NCBI RefSeq assembly: GCF_002943525.1
Contig: NZ_CP025394.1
Span: 1,860,001 to 1,924,000 of the forward strand
Direction: 5' to 3'
DNA: 64,000 nt
Source: Kitasatospora sp. MMS16-BH015
GTDB taxonomy: Bacteria; Actinomycetota; Actinomycetes; Streptomycetales; Streptomycetaceae
Shown: positions 1 to 7,560 of the stretch, piece by piece
Numbering within the stretch: position 1 is the stretch's first letter
How the letters are laid out: each line of letters opens with the position of its first letter
The notes under the pieces: model-generated
Databases searched by the model: none
What the model saw: only the letters and a program-made list of their open reading frames with translations
What the model was told of the DNA's origin: nothing
Translations under genes and position numbers: made by a program

Positions 1-30
1 CCCACCCGATCCCTCGACACCCCCCGGCGC

Positions 31-58
31 ACCGAGCCCCTGACACCGAGCCCCTGAC
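31..58. repeat. 14-bp tandem direct repeat
   Basis: The 14-mer ACCGAGCCCCTGAC occurs twice head to tail. It lies in the short stretch between the window edge and the ynfA-like gene. Nothing else is recognisable in bases 1-82. Confidence 0.6.
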
Positions 59-82
59 ACCGTGCCTCCGCCGCAGGGCCCC

Positions 83-418
83 TCACCGCCCCCGTGGGGC
101 GTACATGATGATGCCCACGCCCGCCAGGCAGATGAGGGCGCCCAACACGTCGTAGCGGTCGGGGCGGTAGCCGTCGAGGGCCATGCCCCAGAGCAGGGAG
201 CCCGCGACGAAGACGCCGCCGTAGGCGGCGAGGATGCGGCCGAAGTGGGAGTCGGCTTGGAGGGTGGCCACGAAGCCGTAGGCGCCCAGGGCGATGATGC
301 CGGCGCCGATCCAGGGCCAGCCCCGGTGGTCGCGGGTGCCCTGCCAGACGAGCCAGGCACCGCCGATCTCCAGGACGGCGGCGAGGAGGAAGAGGAGGAT
401 GGAGCGCAGGACGGTCAT
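83..418 (-). CDS. YnfA/UPF0060 family small membrane protein
   Basis: A 111-residue integral membrane protein made of four hydrophobic helices: residues about 4-24, 31-52, 60-80 and 89-107. The N-terminal helix with its [10 protein letters not shown] motif, the YGFVATLQ segment and the [14 protein letters not shown] segment are typical of the YnfA family, and the length matches the family (about 108-112). YnfA proteins resemble small multidrug resistance transporters in topology, but their substrates are poorly defined. The ATG start overlaps the in-frame stop reached by the decayed Uma2 reading frame just upstream. Identification as YnfA is solid; any transport function is inferred from the family only. 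Confidence 0.85.
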   Translation of the reverse strand: MTVLRSILLFLLAAVLEIGGAWLVWQGTRDHRGWPWIGAGIIALGAYGFVATLQADSHFGRILAAYGGVFVAGSLLWGMALDGYRPDRYDVLGALICLAGVGIIMYAPRGR

Positions 419-454
419 GGGCGGGAGTCTATGCAGCCGGACGAACCGGGTTGC

Positions 455-741
455 TCAGCGCACGTAGCGGCGCAAGGTCTCGGTGGGCAGGGGGAAGGCG
501 ACCGGGGCGGGAGGGCGAGCGGATCACCGTACGGGGTGGGCAGTGAGGCACGGTACCGCCCGTCGAGAGGGTCGCTGTGCGCGGTGACCTCGCGCCGCTC
601 ACGGTCGATCACCAGGTACACCGGGATGCCCGCCTGCGCGTACGCCGCCGGCTTCTCCGCTCTGATCCGGTGGTCCGTGGAGCGGCAGGAGGTGGTGACC
701 TCCACGACCATCACCACACCCGCCGGGTCGGTGCCACCGTA
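455..741 (-). pseudogene. Remnant of Uma2-type (DUF820) nuclease-fold gene, 5'-truncated and frameshifted
   Basis: The minus strand encodes a clear C-terminal part of an Uma2/DUF820 protein: VVMVVEVTTS, the KPAAYAQAGIPVYLVIDRE core and PYGDPLALP. The family's usual ending continues in another frame (VAFPLPTETLRRYVR then stop at 455-457). The frame break lies in the run of C and G around 504-515 and is explained by one lost base. The N-terminal half, with the first catalytic acidic residues, is absent: upstream of about 741 the sequence runs straight into the terminator of the phosphatase gene. Uma2 genes are abundant and expendable in actinomycetes, so decay here is unsurprising. A sequencing error could explain the frameshift but not the missing 5' half. 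Confidence 0.7.
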
Positions 742-775
742 CCGGCAGAGCAGAGCGGAGCAGGGCGAAAAGCGC

Positions 776-807
776 CGAGGGGCGCGCGGAGAACCGCGCG
801 CCCCTCG
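776..807. terminator. Strong GC-rich hairpin terminator after the phosphatase gene
   Basis: A perfect 14-bp stem (CGAGGGGCGCGCGG paired with its complement) closes a 4-base AGAA loop, about 20 bases beyond the phosphatase stop codon. It has no long T tract, as is common in streptomycetes. Confidence 0.75.
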
Positions 808-827
808 GGACCACCGAGCAGGACGGA

Positions 828-2462
828 TCAGTGCTGGTGGGTGCTCTCGCCCGCGGTGCGGGCGATGGTGTAGTGGTCGACCTGGGAGCCGTTCTCGGCC
901 AGGGCGGTGACCTTCATGGTGGACTTGCCGCCCTTGTGGGCCGGGGTGACGTCGACCTTGATGAAGGAGTAACCGGTGTAGCGGACGCGGGACCACTCGA
1001 CGGTCTCGGTGACCTTCACGCCGCCCTTGGCGAAGTGGAAGGTGTCCACCGAGTCGAGGCGGTTCTCGTGGCCCTCGTAGGTGTCCGGGGCGTCGAAGCG
1101 GTAGAGGCTGCGACCGGCCGCACCGGCGGTGACGTACACGACGCCGTCCTTGGCGGGCTCGACGGTCTCGCCGCTCGGCACGGCCTTGGAGACCTTGTTG
1201 CCGAGGATCGCGTCGGTGCGCTCGTAGACGTGGTTGTGACCGTTGATCACCAGGTCGACGCGGTACTTCTCGAACAGCGGCACCCAGGCCTCCCGGACAC
1301 CGCCCTCGGACGCGTGCTGGTGGGTGGTGGAGAAGGCGCAGTGGTGGAAGAAGATCACGATGAAGTCGACCGTCTCGTCACCGCGGAAGTCGCGGAGCTT
1401 GCGGTCCAGCCACTTGGTCTGCTTGCCCGCCGAGATGCCGAGGTTGGCCGGGATCTCGTAGGAGACGTCGTTGGCGTCCAGCGAGATGACGCCGACGTTG
1501 CCGTACTTGAAGGAGTAGACACCCGGGACGGTGCGCGGGTCCGGGCCGTTGGTCGGCAGGAAGAAGCGGGCGTTCTCGCCGCCGTAGCCGTTCGCCGAGT
1601 ACCAGGCCTCCATGTCGTGGTTGCCGTAGGAGACCATCCACGGGACCGTCGCGGCGACGGTCTCGGTCTGCACCAGGAAGGCGTCCCAGGTCTTGGCGTT
1701 GAACGCGGCGCGGTCCGCGTCCTGGCCCTGGCCCATCGGGTCGGCGTAGCAGATGTCGCCGGCGTGCAGGTGGAACTTGGGGTTCTGCGCCAGGATGACG
1801 TTGTCGTTGCCGGCCGCGTGGGCCGAGACGCCCTGGTCACCGAAGGCGGTGAAGGTGAAGGGCTCGTAGGCCTTGCCGCCGCGCCAGCCGCGGGCCGGGG
1901 CGGTGCGGAAGGTGCGCAGGGTGGAGATCGCCTGCTGCGAGGCCGGGTCGAAGCCGTCGTGGCCGACACCGTAGTAGTACGTGGTGTCGGGCTCGAGGTC
2001 GCGCAGGCCGACGTGGATGTAGTACTGGTCGAGCGCGTCGCCGGTCTGGACCATGGCCGGGGTGTGCAGCACGCGCTGGTCGGCGACCACCTTGTGGCTG
2101 AGGTCCCACGGGGTCTTGCCGTAGCGCAGGAAGGCGCGCTTGACCGGGGCGGGGGTCTGCCAGGAGATGCGCATCTGGGTGTCGGCCTCGCCGCCGAAGG
2201 CGAGGTGGCGGCCGACCGGGGTGACCACGGCGCCGTTGATGCCCTCGGTGACGCCGGAGCCGAGCAGGCCCGGGGTGGCCGGAGCGGCGGCCGAGGCCGA
2301 ACCGCTGCCGAGCACGCTGCCGACCGCCAGGGCGCCGACGGTGACGGCGCCGGTGCGGAGGGCCTTGCGGCGGGAGAACTTGCTGCGCAGGTACTCGTGC
2401 TGCTCAGCCATGCTCATACGGTCGGCGAGCTTCTCGGGCACGCCCATGCGAGGGATATCCAT
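828..2462 (-). CDS. Tat-exported purple-acid-type metallophosphoesterase
   Basis: A 544-residue secreted phosphoesterase. The N-terminus carries a twin-arginine signal (FSRRKALRTGAVTVGA, about residues 29-44) and an Ala-rich hydrophobic stretch ending near SASAAAP. A fibronectin-like region (RISWQTP, TYYYGVG) follows. All five metal-binding blocks of purple acid phosphatases are then visible: GDQG, HAGDICYAD, YGNHDMEAW, FFHHCAF and INGHNHVYERT. The likely role is extracytoplasmic phosphate release by a dinuclear metal centre. The ATG at 2462 (MDIPRMGVPE) is preferred to the upstream frame start at 2498; an internal ATG (MGVPE) is also possible. A GTTCACC heptamer on the coding strand upstream suggests Pho control. 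A hairpin terminator follows the gene. Confidence 0.85.
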   Translation of the reverse strand: MDIPRMGVPEKLADRMSMAEQHEYLRSKFSRRKALRTGAVTVGALAVGSVLGSGSASAAAPATPGLLGSGVTEGINGAVVTPVGRHLAFGGEADTQMRISWQTPAPVKRAFLRYGKTPWDLSHKVVADQRVLHTPAMVQTGDALDQYYIHVGLRDLEPDTTYYYGVGHDGFDPASQQAISTLRTFRTAPARGWRGGKAYEPFTFTAFGDQGVSAHAAGNDNVILAQNPKFHLHAGDICYADPMGQGQDADRAAFNAKTWDAFLVQTETVAATVPWMVSYGNHDMEAWYSANGYGGENARFFLPTNGPDPRTVPGVYSFKYGNVGVISLDANDVSYEIPANLGISAGKQTKWLDRKLRDFRGDETVDFIVIFFHHCAFSTTHQHASEGGVREAWVPLFEKYRVDLVINGHNHVYERTDAILGNKVSKAVPSGETVEPAKDGVVYVTAGAAGRSLYRFDAPDTYEGHENRLDSVDTFHFAKGGVKVTETVEWSRVRYTGYSFIKVDVTPAHKGGKSTMKVTALAENGSQVDHYTIARTAGESTHQH

Positions 2463-2506
2463 GGCGGGGAGTTTTCCGGCGGCGGATGGCGCGCACACGT
2501 ACTTCC

Positions 2507-2513
2507 GGTGAAC
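2507..2513 (-). promoter_or_regulatory. Single PHO-box-like unit upstream of the phosphatase
   Basis: The coding strand has GTTCACC about 45 bases before the chosen start. This heptamer is the conserved core of the streptomycete PhoP direct-repeat unit. A second unit 11 bases on (GTACGTG) is poor, so this is a weak but relevant candidate, given the phosphatase it precedes. Confidence 0.3.
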
Positions 2514-2579
2514 AACCGTCGTCGTGTCGGCCTACCTGCCGGTACGGTCCGATCACATGTGCGTAACGGTCCGTCAAAC

Positions 2580-2628
2580 CGCCCCCGGATTGCCCCGAGG
2601 GTCCTCCCGTCGGGGCAACCCGGGGGCG
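2580..2628. terminator. Long hairpin terminator after the class IV aminotransferase
   Basis: Two 19-base arms (2580-2598 and 2610-2628) pair with one mismatch around an 11-base loop. The structure abuts the aminotransferase stop codon on the minus strand, which fits an intrinsic terminator. Confidence 0.7.
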
Positions 2629-3450
2629 TCAGAGCAGGTCACCCGGCAGGTCGCGGTACGCGGCGAGCAGCTCGCCGAGCACCGGGTGGTCGGCCGCGAA
2701 CCCGGTGCCGTCGATCCGGGCGATCGGCCGCACGCCGATCACCGCGTTGGTCGCGAAGGCCGCCTCGAACCCGCCGAGCCCGTCCACCGCCACCCGCTCG
2801 GTGACGGAGGGCCGCAGGCCCCGGAGCAGCGCCATCGCCGTGCCCGGCAGCGCGGGGGCCTCCGGCCGGACCAGCTCCCCGCCCCGGACGAAGCCGATGT
2901 TCCAGGTGCTGCCCTCGCAGACCGCGCCGGCCGGGTCGAGGAAGAGCGCGTCGCCGTACCCGGCCCGCACGGCGAGGCGGCGCTGGTGCAGCATGCCGAA
3001 CAGGCCGACGCCCTTGACCTCCGGCAGATCGCGGGTGAACCGGCAGGAGCGGACGGTCAGCGCCGGGCCGGAGAGCGGACCGGCCGGCCGGGTCGTCACC
3101 AGCAGCTTCGGGTGGGCCTCGGCCCCCATCGTGCCGAGCTCGATCGCCGGGTCGAGCACGGTGACCCGGACGGCCAGCGCCTCCCCCAGCCCAGACGACC
3201 CCGCCCCCGACGGCCCCGCCCCCGGCAGTGCCGCCGCCGGCAGCGCCCCCTTGACCAGGGCGCGGACCCGGTCCGGGTCGAGCTCGGCGCCGAAGACCAC
3301 CCGGCAGTCGCGGACCAGGCGGGCCAGGTGCAGGTCGAGGCCCCGGACGCGGCCGGCCTCGACGCGCATCGTGGTGAAGTGCCCGTAGTTGGTGAGCGCC
3401 AGGGTCTGCAGCTCCGCCGGGGTCACGTCCCGGCCGTCCAGTGTCGCCAT
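2629..3450 (-). CDS. Class IV aminotransferase / aminodeoxychorismate lyase-like PLP enzyme
   Basis: A 273-residue fold-type IV PLP enzyme. The family marks are the PLP lysine in RDLPEVKGVGLFG and the E-x-S-T-x-N block (VCEGSTWNIGF) that holds the cofactor phosphate side. The NYGHFTTMRVEAGRV start resembles the 'HFTTM' actinobacterial group often annotated as aminotransferase class IV or 4-amino-4-deoxychorismate lyase. The substrate cannot be told from sequence. The ATG at 3450 (MATLDGRDV) is chosen because upstream codons lack coding character. The gene is transcribed with the downstream-facing minus-strand set but separated from the phosphatase by a strong terminator. Confidence 0.8.
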   Translation of the reverse strand: MATLDGRDVTPAELQTLALTNYGHFTTMRVEAGRVRGLDLHLARLVRDCRVVFGAELDPDRVRALVKGALPAAALPGAGPSGAGSSGLGEALAVRVTVLDPAIELGTMGAEAHPKLLVTTRPAGPLSGPALTVRSCRFTRDLPEVKGVGLFGMLHQRRLAVRAGYGDALFLDPAGAVCEGSTWNIGFVRGGELVRPEAPALPGTAMALLRGLRPSVTERVAVDGLGGFEAAFATNAVIGVRPIARIDGTGFAADHPVLGELLAAYRDLPGDLL

Positions 3451-3511
3451 GGGCCCCAACCTATCGGCCCCACCGGCGCACCGGCCGGGTCGGCGGCCCC
3501 GGCACGGCGGC

Positions 3512-4387
3512 TCAGGCGCCGGCCAGCCGCCGTTCACCCCAGGCGGTGTGCCGGGTGCGCAGCTCGGCCGCCGTCAGGTCGGCTCGGCCCAGGTCACGGT
3601 AGTTCGGCACCCAAGTCTCTACCGAACGGTGGGAGTTGGTGAGCGCGAACAGGTCCCAGAGGCGCAGCTCGGCCACGGCCGCCCCGGCCGCCTCCTGGTA
3701 CGCCGCGAGGAAGGACTCGGCCGCGGCCGGGCCGTGCAGCAGTGCCAGGTCGAGTCGGCACCAGCTCACGTCCAGACCGCGGGGCGCCCGGGCCGCGCCC
3801 GACCAGTCGACCACCCCGGTCAGCTCGCCGTCCTGCCAGAGCGCGTTGCCGGTCCAGAAGTCGAAGTGCGTCAGCACCTGCGGCTGACCGGCCAACCGCC
3901 CGACCCCGGCCGCCACCTCACCGGCCGCCGGCCCCGACCCCTCGGCCCGGGCGGCCGTGAAGCCGTCCCGCAGCCCACCGACCCACGCCCCGGTCACCCC
4001 GTGCACCAGGGCCAGCGCCCGCCCGAGCTGCGCCGCCGCGACCAGGGGATCCACCGGATCGAGCTCGGCCCGCCCGGGCAACCGGCTGATCAGCACGGAC
4101 GGCGCGCCCGTCGCACTCCCGTCCTCGTCCACCGCGACCAACTCCGGTGCCCGGCCGCCGAGTCCGGCCAACCCCCGCAGCACCACGGCCTCCCGCCGCG
4201 CCGCCGCATCCCCCACCGGGAACCGCCGCAGCACGACCTCCCGCTCCCCCACCCGCAGCAGCACCGTCTGCGCATGCGTCCCCCCGGCCAACGGCCGGAC
4301 CACCTCCGCACCCCCGGCCCACTCCAGCACGTCCCGGGGACCACCGCAGGCACGATCCGTTGCCGGTGCAACCGGCTCGGAGCTCAT
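3512..4387 (-). CDS. Aminoglycoside phosphotransferase-family (APH) protein
   Basis: A 291-residue protein of the APH/choline-kinase-like superfamily (PF01636). The catalytic Brenner motif is LTHFDFWTGNALW (H-x-D-x-x-x-x-N) and the metal-binding aspartate lies in GVVDWSGA. The N-terminal lobe contains ARLLRVGEREVVLRRF-like strands with a nucleotide-binding lysine replaced by Arg-rich sequence. These proteins phosphorylate small hydroxylated substrates; no specific resistance can be inferred. Start ATG 4387 follows a GAAGAGG-like site. A dispersed GC-rich repeat sits just upstream, separating this gene from the GntR regulator. Confidence 0.8.
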   Translation of the reverse strand: MSSEPVAPATDRACGGPRDVLEWAGGAEVVRPLAGGTHAQTVLLRVGEREVVLRRFPVGDAAARREAVVLRGLAGLGGRAPELVAVDEDGSATGAPSVLISRLPGRAELDPVDPLVAAAQLGRALALVHGVTGAWVGGLRDGFTAARAEGSGPAAGEVAAGVGRLAGQPQVLTHFDFWTGNALWQDGELTGVVDWSGAARAPRGLDVSWCRLDLALLHGPAAAESFLAAYQEAAGAAVAELRLWDLFALTNSHRSVETWVPNYRDLGRADLTAAELRTRHTAWGERRLAGA

Positions 4388-4414
4388 CAGTACGGCACCG
4401 CCTCTTCCGACTTC

Positions 4415-4436
4415 GCGCAGTTCCCCGCGCCCCTGG
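4415..4436. repeat. Single arm of the dispersed GC-rich hairpin repeat
   Basis: This copy has the core GCAGTTCCCCGCGCCCC that also occurs, in either orientation, near 14.2, 24.2, 47.0 and 59.6 kb. Here only one arm is evident, in the 95-base gap between two minus-strand genes. Confidence 0.65.
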
Positions 4437-4482
4437 CTTGTCCATCCCGACACACGTACGCCGTCGCAGTCCTGCCGCGGGC

Positions 4483-5205
4483 TCAGCCGCCCTCGGCCGG
4501 CTTGCGCCGGTGGGCCTTGAGGAGTTCGTCCTCGGCTTCGTCCAGGTACTCGGCGATCGCCGTCGCCGCCGCCCCGCCCTCGCCGGCCTCCAGCAGGCGC
4601 AGGATCAGCCGGTTGCGCTCGAGGTAGCGCCGGTGGAAGGCGAACGGGTCGTCCATGGCCTGGAACGCGAGGCGCAGTTCGGCGATGATCCGCGCCATCA
4701 GCTCGTCCACCCGGGCGCTGCCGGTCAGGGCGGCCAGGCCCTGGTGGAAGTGCAGGTTCGCGGTGCCCAGAGCCCGCCAGTCCTGCCGGGCCTCCGCGAC
4801 CTCCGCCTCCGCCATGGCCTCCGCCATCCGCTCCAGCCCGTCGGGGCGGCCCTGCAGGCCCTGGACCGCGGACAGCTCGACCAGCCTGCGCACGCGGTAC
4901 AGGTCGGCCACGTCCTCGGCGGTGAGCTCGCGTACGAAGACGCCCCGGTTGTGGTGCTGGACGAGCAGCCGCTCGTGCGCCAGCAGCCGGAAGGCCTCGC
5001 GCAGGGTGTTGCGGGAGACCCCCAGCAGCTCGCAGACCTCGTCCTCCACCAGCCGGGCGCCAGGGGCGAACTCCCCATCGGCGATCCGCGCGCGCAGCTC
5101 GGCGACCGCCCATTCGGCGATGCCCTGCGGCTTCGGCCTACCCCCTCCGACCACGGCTGCCTTCCTCTCCTCTGTCCTGGCGTCGGCGTCCTGCCGGACC
5201 GTCAC
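4483..5205 (-). CDS. GntR-family regulator, FadR (FCD) subfamily
   Basis: A 240-residue transcription regulator. The N-terminal winged helix is clear: GIAEWAVAELRARIADGEFAPGARL, the recognition helix around LLGVSRNTLREAF and the RGVFVREL wing. It is followed by an all-helical FCD ligand domain with likely metal-binding histidines (NLHFHQGL, FAFHRRYL). The GTG at 5205 is preferred, with a GGAG site 12 bases upstream; the longer frame would need a TTG inside the probable operator at 5240-5250. Its position divergent from the 5-oxoprolinase operon suggests it senses a related carboxylate or amino acid and controls both transcripts. Confidence 0.85.
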   Translation of the reverse strand: MTVRQDADARTEERKAAVVGGGRPKPQGIAEWAVAELRARIADGEFAPGARLVEDEVCELLGVSRNTLREAFRLLAHERLLVQHHNRGVFVRELTAEDVADLYRVRRLVELSAVQGLQGRPDGLERMAEAMAEAEVAEARQDWRALGTANLHFHQGLAALTGSARVDELMARIIAELRLAFQAMDDPFAFHRRYLERNRLILRLLEAGEGGAAATAIAEYLDEAEDELLKAHRRKPAEGG

Positions 5206-5239
5206 ATCATGCCCCACTCCGGTGATCCAGCGAAATGGA

Positions 5240-5250
5240 TCGTTGAACAA
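5240..5250. promoter_or_regulatory. FadR-type GntR operator in divergent promoter region
   Basis: TCGTTGAACAA matches the FadR-subfamily consensus TNGTNNNACNA at every fixed base and sits inside an ATCGTTGAACAAT near-palindrome. It lies 35 bases upstream of the regulator's GTG and just before the -35 of the divergent operon, an ideal place for autoregulation and operon control. Confidence 0.55.
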
Positions 5251-5263
5251 TCCGACATGAGGA

Positions 5264-5293
5264 TTGACCTCCCCTGCCCTCCGCGCCTATCGT
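5264..5293 (+). promoter_or_regulatory. Candidate promoter of the 5-oxoprolinase operon
   Basis: TTGACC (5264-5269) and TATCGT (5288-5293) are separated by 18 bases. They resemble a housekeeping sigma promoter and lie about 60 bases before the first gene, immediately downstream of the GntR operator. Confidence 0.4.
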
Positions 5294-5355
5294 GGCCGTC
5301 ATCGAGGCCAGGTTCAACAGGGCTACTGGCAAAGGCAGTTGGGCGGGGGCAGTCC

Positions 5356-5763
5356 ATGATCGAGTTACCCGAACCATCGGATCCGACCGAGCCGGGCGGC
5401 GATCGACCCCGGCCGTACCGCGCCTTGCTGCACTGGCTCGCCGCCACGCTCGTGACCAGCGGCGCGCAACTGGTCCAGGGCGGCGGCGCCATCGAGGTCA
5501 CCCTGGGCGTCCTCCTCGGCGCCACCGGCTGGGTGACCGCGACCGGCGGCGCCGCCGTCGTGGCCGCACGCTACGACGCCGACCGGCGGCAGTCGTTCAG
5601 CTGCCGGTTCGCCAGCCGACCGCTCGCAGGAGCGCACGCCCTCGCCTTCGGCGCCGCGCTCGGCCGCCACGGCGCGGGTGTCGCCCTCGTGATCGGCCCC
5701 GCCACCGACGTGACCCTGCCGGCCGCCCTCGGGCTGCGCCGGCACCCGCCCGGCACCAACTGA
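5356..5763 (+). CDS. Small hypothetical membrane-associated protein with a TTA codon
   Basis: A 135-residue protein I do not recognise. Codon usage is strongly GC3-biased from residue 12 on, so it is very likely coding. Hydrophobic stretches lie near residues 24-38, 47-67 and 88-115, suggesting two or three membrane segments. It is first in the oxoprolinase operon, 51 bases before the DUF1445 gene, so it may be a small transport or accessory membrane protein for 5-oxoproline use; that is inference from position only. Codon 4 is TTA (5365-5367), one of only two in-frame TTA codons I found, which would make translation of the operon's first gene depend on the bldA tRNA. A GGGGG site precedes the ATG. 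Confidence 0.6.
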   Translation: MIELPEPSDPTEPGGDRPRPYRALLHWLAATLVTSGAQLVQGGGAIEVTLGVLLGATGWVTATGGAAVVAARYDADRRQSFSCRFASRPLAGAHALAFGAALGRHGAGVALVIGPATDVTLPAALGLRRHPPGTN

Positions 5764-5814
5764 TCAGCGCACCGCATCCGACGCACCGCAGACCTCGGAA
5801 GGAGCCGGACCGCC

Positions 5815-6630
5815 ATGTCCGCACCGCAGGACGGATACGACCCCGCCACCCTCACCGCCGCCCGGGCCCGCGCCCTGTTCCGAGCCGGCACGGTCAGCCC
5901 GACGGCGGGCTGGGCCCTCGGACGCACCCAGGCCAACCTCATCGCCGTCCCGAGCGACTGGGCGGCCGACGTGGCGGAGTTCGCCGAGCTGAACGCCGCG
6001 CCCTGCCCGGTGCTGGAGCGGACCGCCCCCGGCGCCACCACCTCGAGGCTCGCCCCCGGCGCCGACCTGCGCACCGACCTCCCGCTCTACCGGGTCTGGG
6101 AGAACGGCGAGTTGGTCCGCGAGGTGCCCCAGGTCGGCGAGGAGTGGGAGCGCCACGACCTGGTGTCCTTCCTGATCGGCTGCTCGTTCACCTTCGAGGC
6201 CGCCCTCCTCGACGCCGGCGTGCCGCTGCGCCACCTGGAGCAGCGGCGGAACGTGTCGATGTACGTCACCGACATCGCCTGCCGCCCGGCCGGGCGGCTC
6301 AGCGGCCCGATGGTGGTCTCGATGCGGCCGATCCCGGCGGAGCTGGTCGAGACCGCGACGGCGGTCACCGCCCGGATGCCCGAGGTGCACGGCGCACCCG
6401 TACACGCCGGCCCCGCCCGGGAGTTGGGCATCGCCGACCTCTCCCGCCCCGACTTCGGCGACCCGGTCGAGATCAGGCCCGGCGAGGTGCCGGTGTTCTG
6501 GGCCTGCGGCGTCACACCGCAGGCCGCCCTGATCGCCTCCCGCCCGCCGTTCGCGATCACCCACGCGCCCGGCCACATGTTCGTCACGGACGCCAGGGAC
6601 ACGGACTACCTCCGCGACCCCGCCGACTGA
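5815..6630 (+). CDS. DUF1445 / YcsI-family putative hydro-lyase (D-glutamate cyclase-like)
   Basis: A 271-residue protein of the DUF1445 family. Characteristic segments are [66 protein letters not shown] and [11 protein letters not shown]. Members are annotated as putative hydro-lyases, and the family includes the mammalian D-glutamate cyclase domain, which forms 5-oxo-D-proline. That chemistry fits its location directly before the PxpABC 5-oxoprolinase genes. The length equals the family norm (about 260-275). The last codons (LRDPAD plus stop) are part of a 33-bp tandem duplication that continues three times past the stop. Confidence 0.85.
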   Translation: MSAPQDGYDPATLTAARARALFRAGTVSPTAGWALGRTQANLIAVPSDWAADVAEFAELNAAPCPVLERTAPGATTSRLAPGADLRTDLPLYRVWENGELVREVPQVGEEWERHDLVSFLIGCSFTFEAALLDAGVPLRHLEQRRNVSMYVTDIACRPAGRLSGPMVVSMRPIPAELVETATAVTARMPEVHGAPVHAGPARELGIADLSRPDFGDPVEIRPGEVPVFWACGVTPQAALIASRPPFAITHAPGHMFVTDARDTDYLRDPAD

Positions 6631-6715
6631 CCCACGCACCGCCTCCGCGACCCCGCCGACTGACCCACGCACCGCCTCCGCGACCCCGCCGACTGACCCA
6701 CGCACCGCCTCCGCC
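6609..6715. repeat. 33-bp tandem repeat spanning a gene's 3' end
   Basis: Three identical 33-base units (6609-6641, 6642-6674, 6675-6707) and a partial fourth. The first unit holds the last codons and TGA of the DUF1445 gene; the copies therefore repeat 'LRDPAD-stop' in the same frame downstream. It fills most of the 120-base gap to pxpA. Confidence 0.9.
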
Positions 6716-6750
6716 GACCCGCCGTCCCCCTCCGAGATCGGAGCACCGTC

Positions 6751-7560
6751 ATGGCCACGGTCACCTCACTCAGCCGTCCCGTCCTGGACCTCAACGCCGA
6801 CCTCGGCGAGAGCTTCGGCACCTGGCGGCTCGGCGACGACGAGGCCCTGCTCGCCGTCATCACCTCCGCCAACGTGGCGTGCGGGTTCCACGCCGGCGAC
6901 CCGGCGACCATGCGCCGGGTCTGCCGGCGGGCCGTCGACGCCGGGGTGTCGATCGGAGCCCACCTCGGCTACCGCGACCTGGTCGGCTTCGGACGCCACC
7001 ACCTCGCCGTGGACCCCGAGGACCTCGCCGACGAGTCGCTGTACCAGCTCGGCGCCCTCGATGCGTTCGCCCGCGCCGCCGGCGACCGGGTGCGGCACGT
7101 GAAACCGCACGGGGCGCTCTACCACGCCGTGACCACCGACCCGGGCCAGGCCGCCGCCGTCGTCGAGGCGGTAAGGCGGTTCGACCCGGCGCTGGTCCTG
7201 GTCGGCCCGGCCGGCTCCGAACTGCTGCGGTGCGCCGAGCGGGCCGGGCTCGCCACGGCCGCCGAAGCGTTCGCCGACCGCGCCCTGGAGCCGGACGGCA
7301 CGCTGCGTTCGCGCCGACTGCCCGACGCCGTCCTGCACGACCCCGAAGAAGTCGCCCGGCGCTGCGTCGAGTTCGCCACCACCGGTGCCTTCACCGCCGT
7401 GGACGGCACCCCCGTCCCCGTCGCCGCCCGGACGCTCTGCCTGCACGGTGACACCCCCGGCGCGGCCGCGCTCGCCCGCCGGGTCCGCACCGCGCTGAGC
7501 GGGGCCGGCGTCGCGCTGCGCCCGCTGGGCGCGCCGCGTCGTGCGGCGGTGAGCGGGTGA
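6751..7560 (+). CDS. pxpA: 5-oxoprolinase subunit A (LamB/YcsF family)
   Basis: A 269-residue subunit of the ATP-dependent prokaryotic 5-oxoprolinase, which opens 5-oxo-L-proline to L-glutamate. The family signature DLNADLGESFG is at the N-terminus, followed by SANVACGFHAGDP, IGAHLGYRDLVGFGRH, VKPHGALYH and LCLHGDTPGA, the usual order of conserved blocks in LamB/YcsF proteins. Length is typical (about 250). The next gene, pxpB, begins on the last base of the stop codon, so the two are translationally coupled. Confidence 0.92.
   Translation: MATVTSLSRPVLDLNADLGESFGTWRLGDDEALLAVITSANVACGFHAGDPATMRRVCRRAVDAGVSIGAHLGYRDLVGFGRHHLAVDPEDLADESLYQLGALDAFARAAGDRVRHVKPHGALYHAVTTDPGQAAAVVEAVRRFDPALVLVGPAGSELLRCAERAGLATAAEAFADRALEPDGTLRSRRLPDAVLHDPEEVARRCVEFATTGAFTAVDGTPVPVAARTLCLHGDTPGAAALARRVRTALSGAGVALRPLGAPRRAAVSG

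Noticed and set aside
831-2804. 657-codon plus-strand open frame opposite the phosphatase
   Set aside because: It is antisense to a gene with all PAP motifs; its composition is the shadow expected in GC-rich DNA and shows no domains.
5206-5250. N-terminal extension of the GntR regulator from a TTG at 5250
   Set aside because: That start would lie inside the operator and has no ribosome site, whereas GTG 5205 has GGAG upstream.
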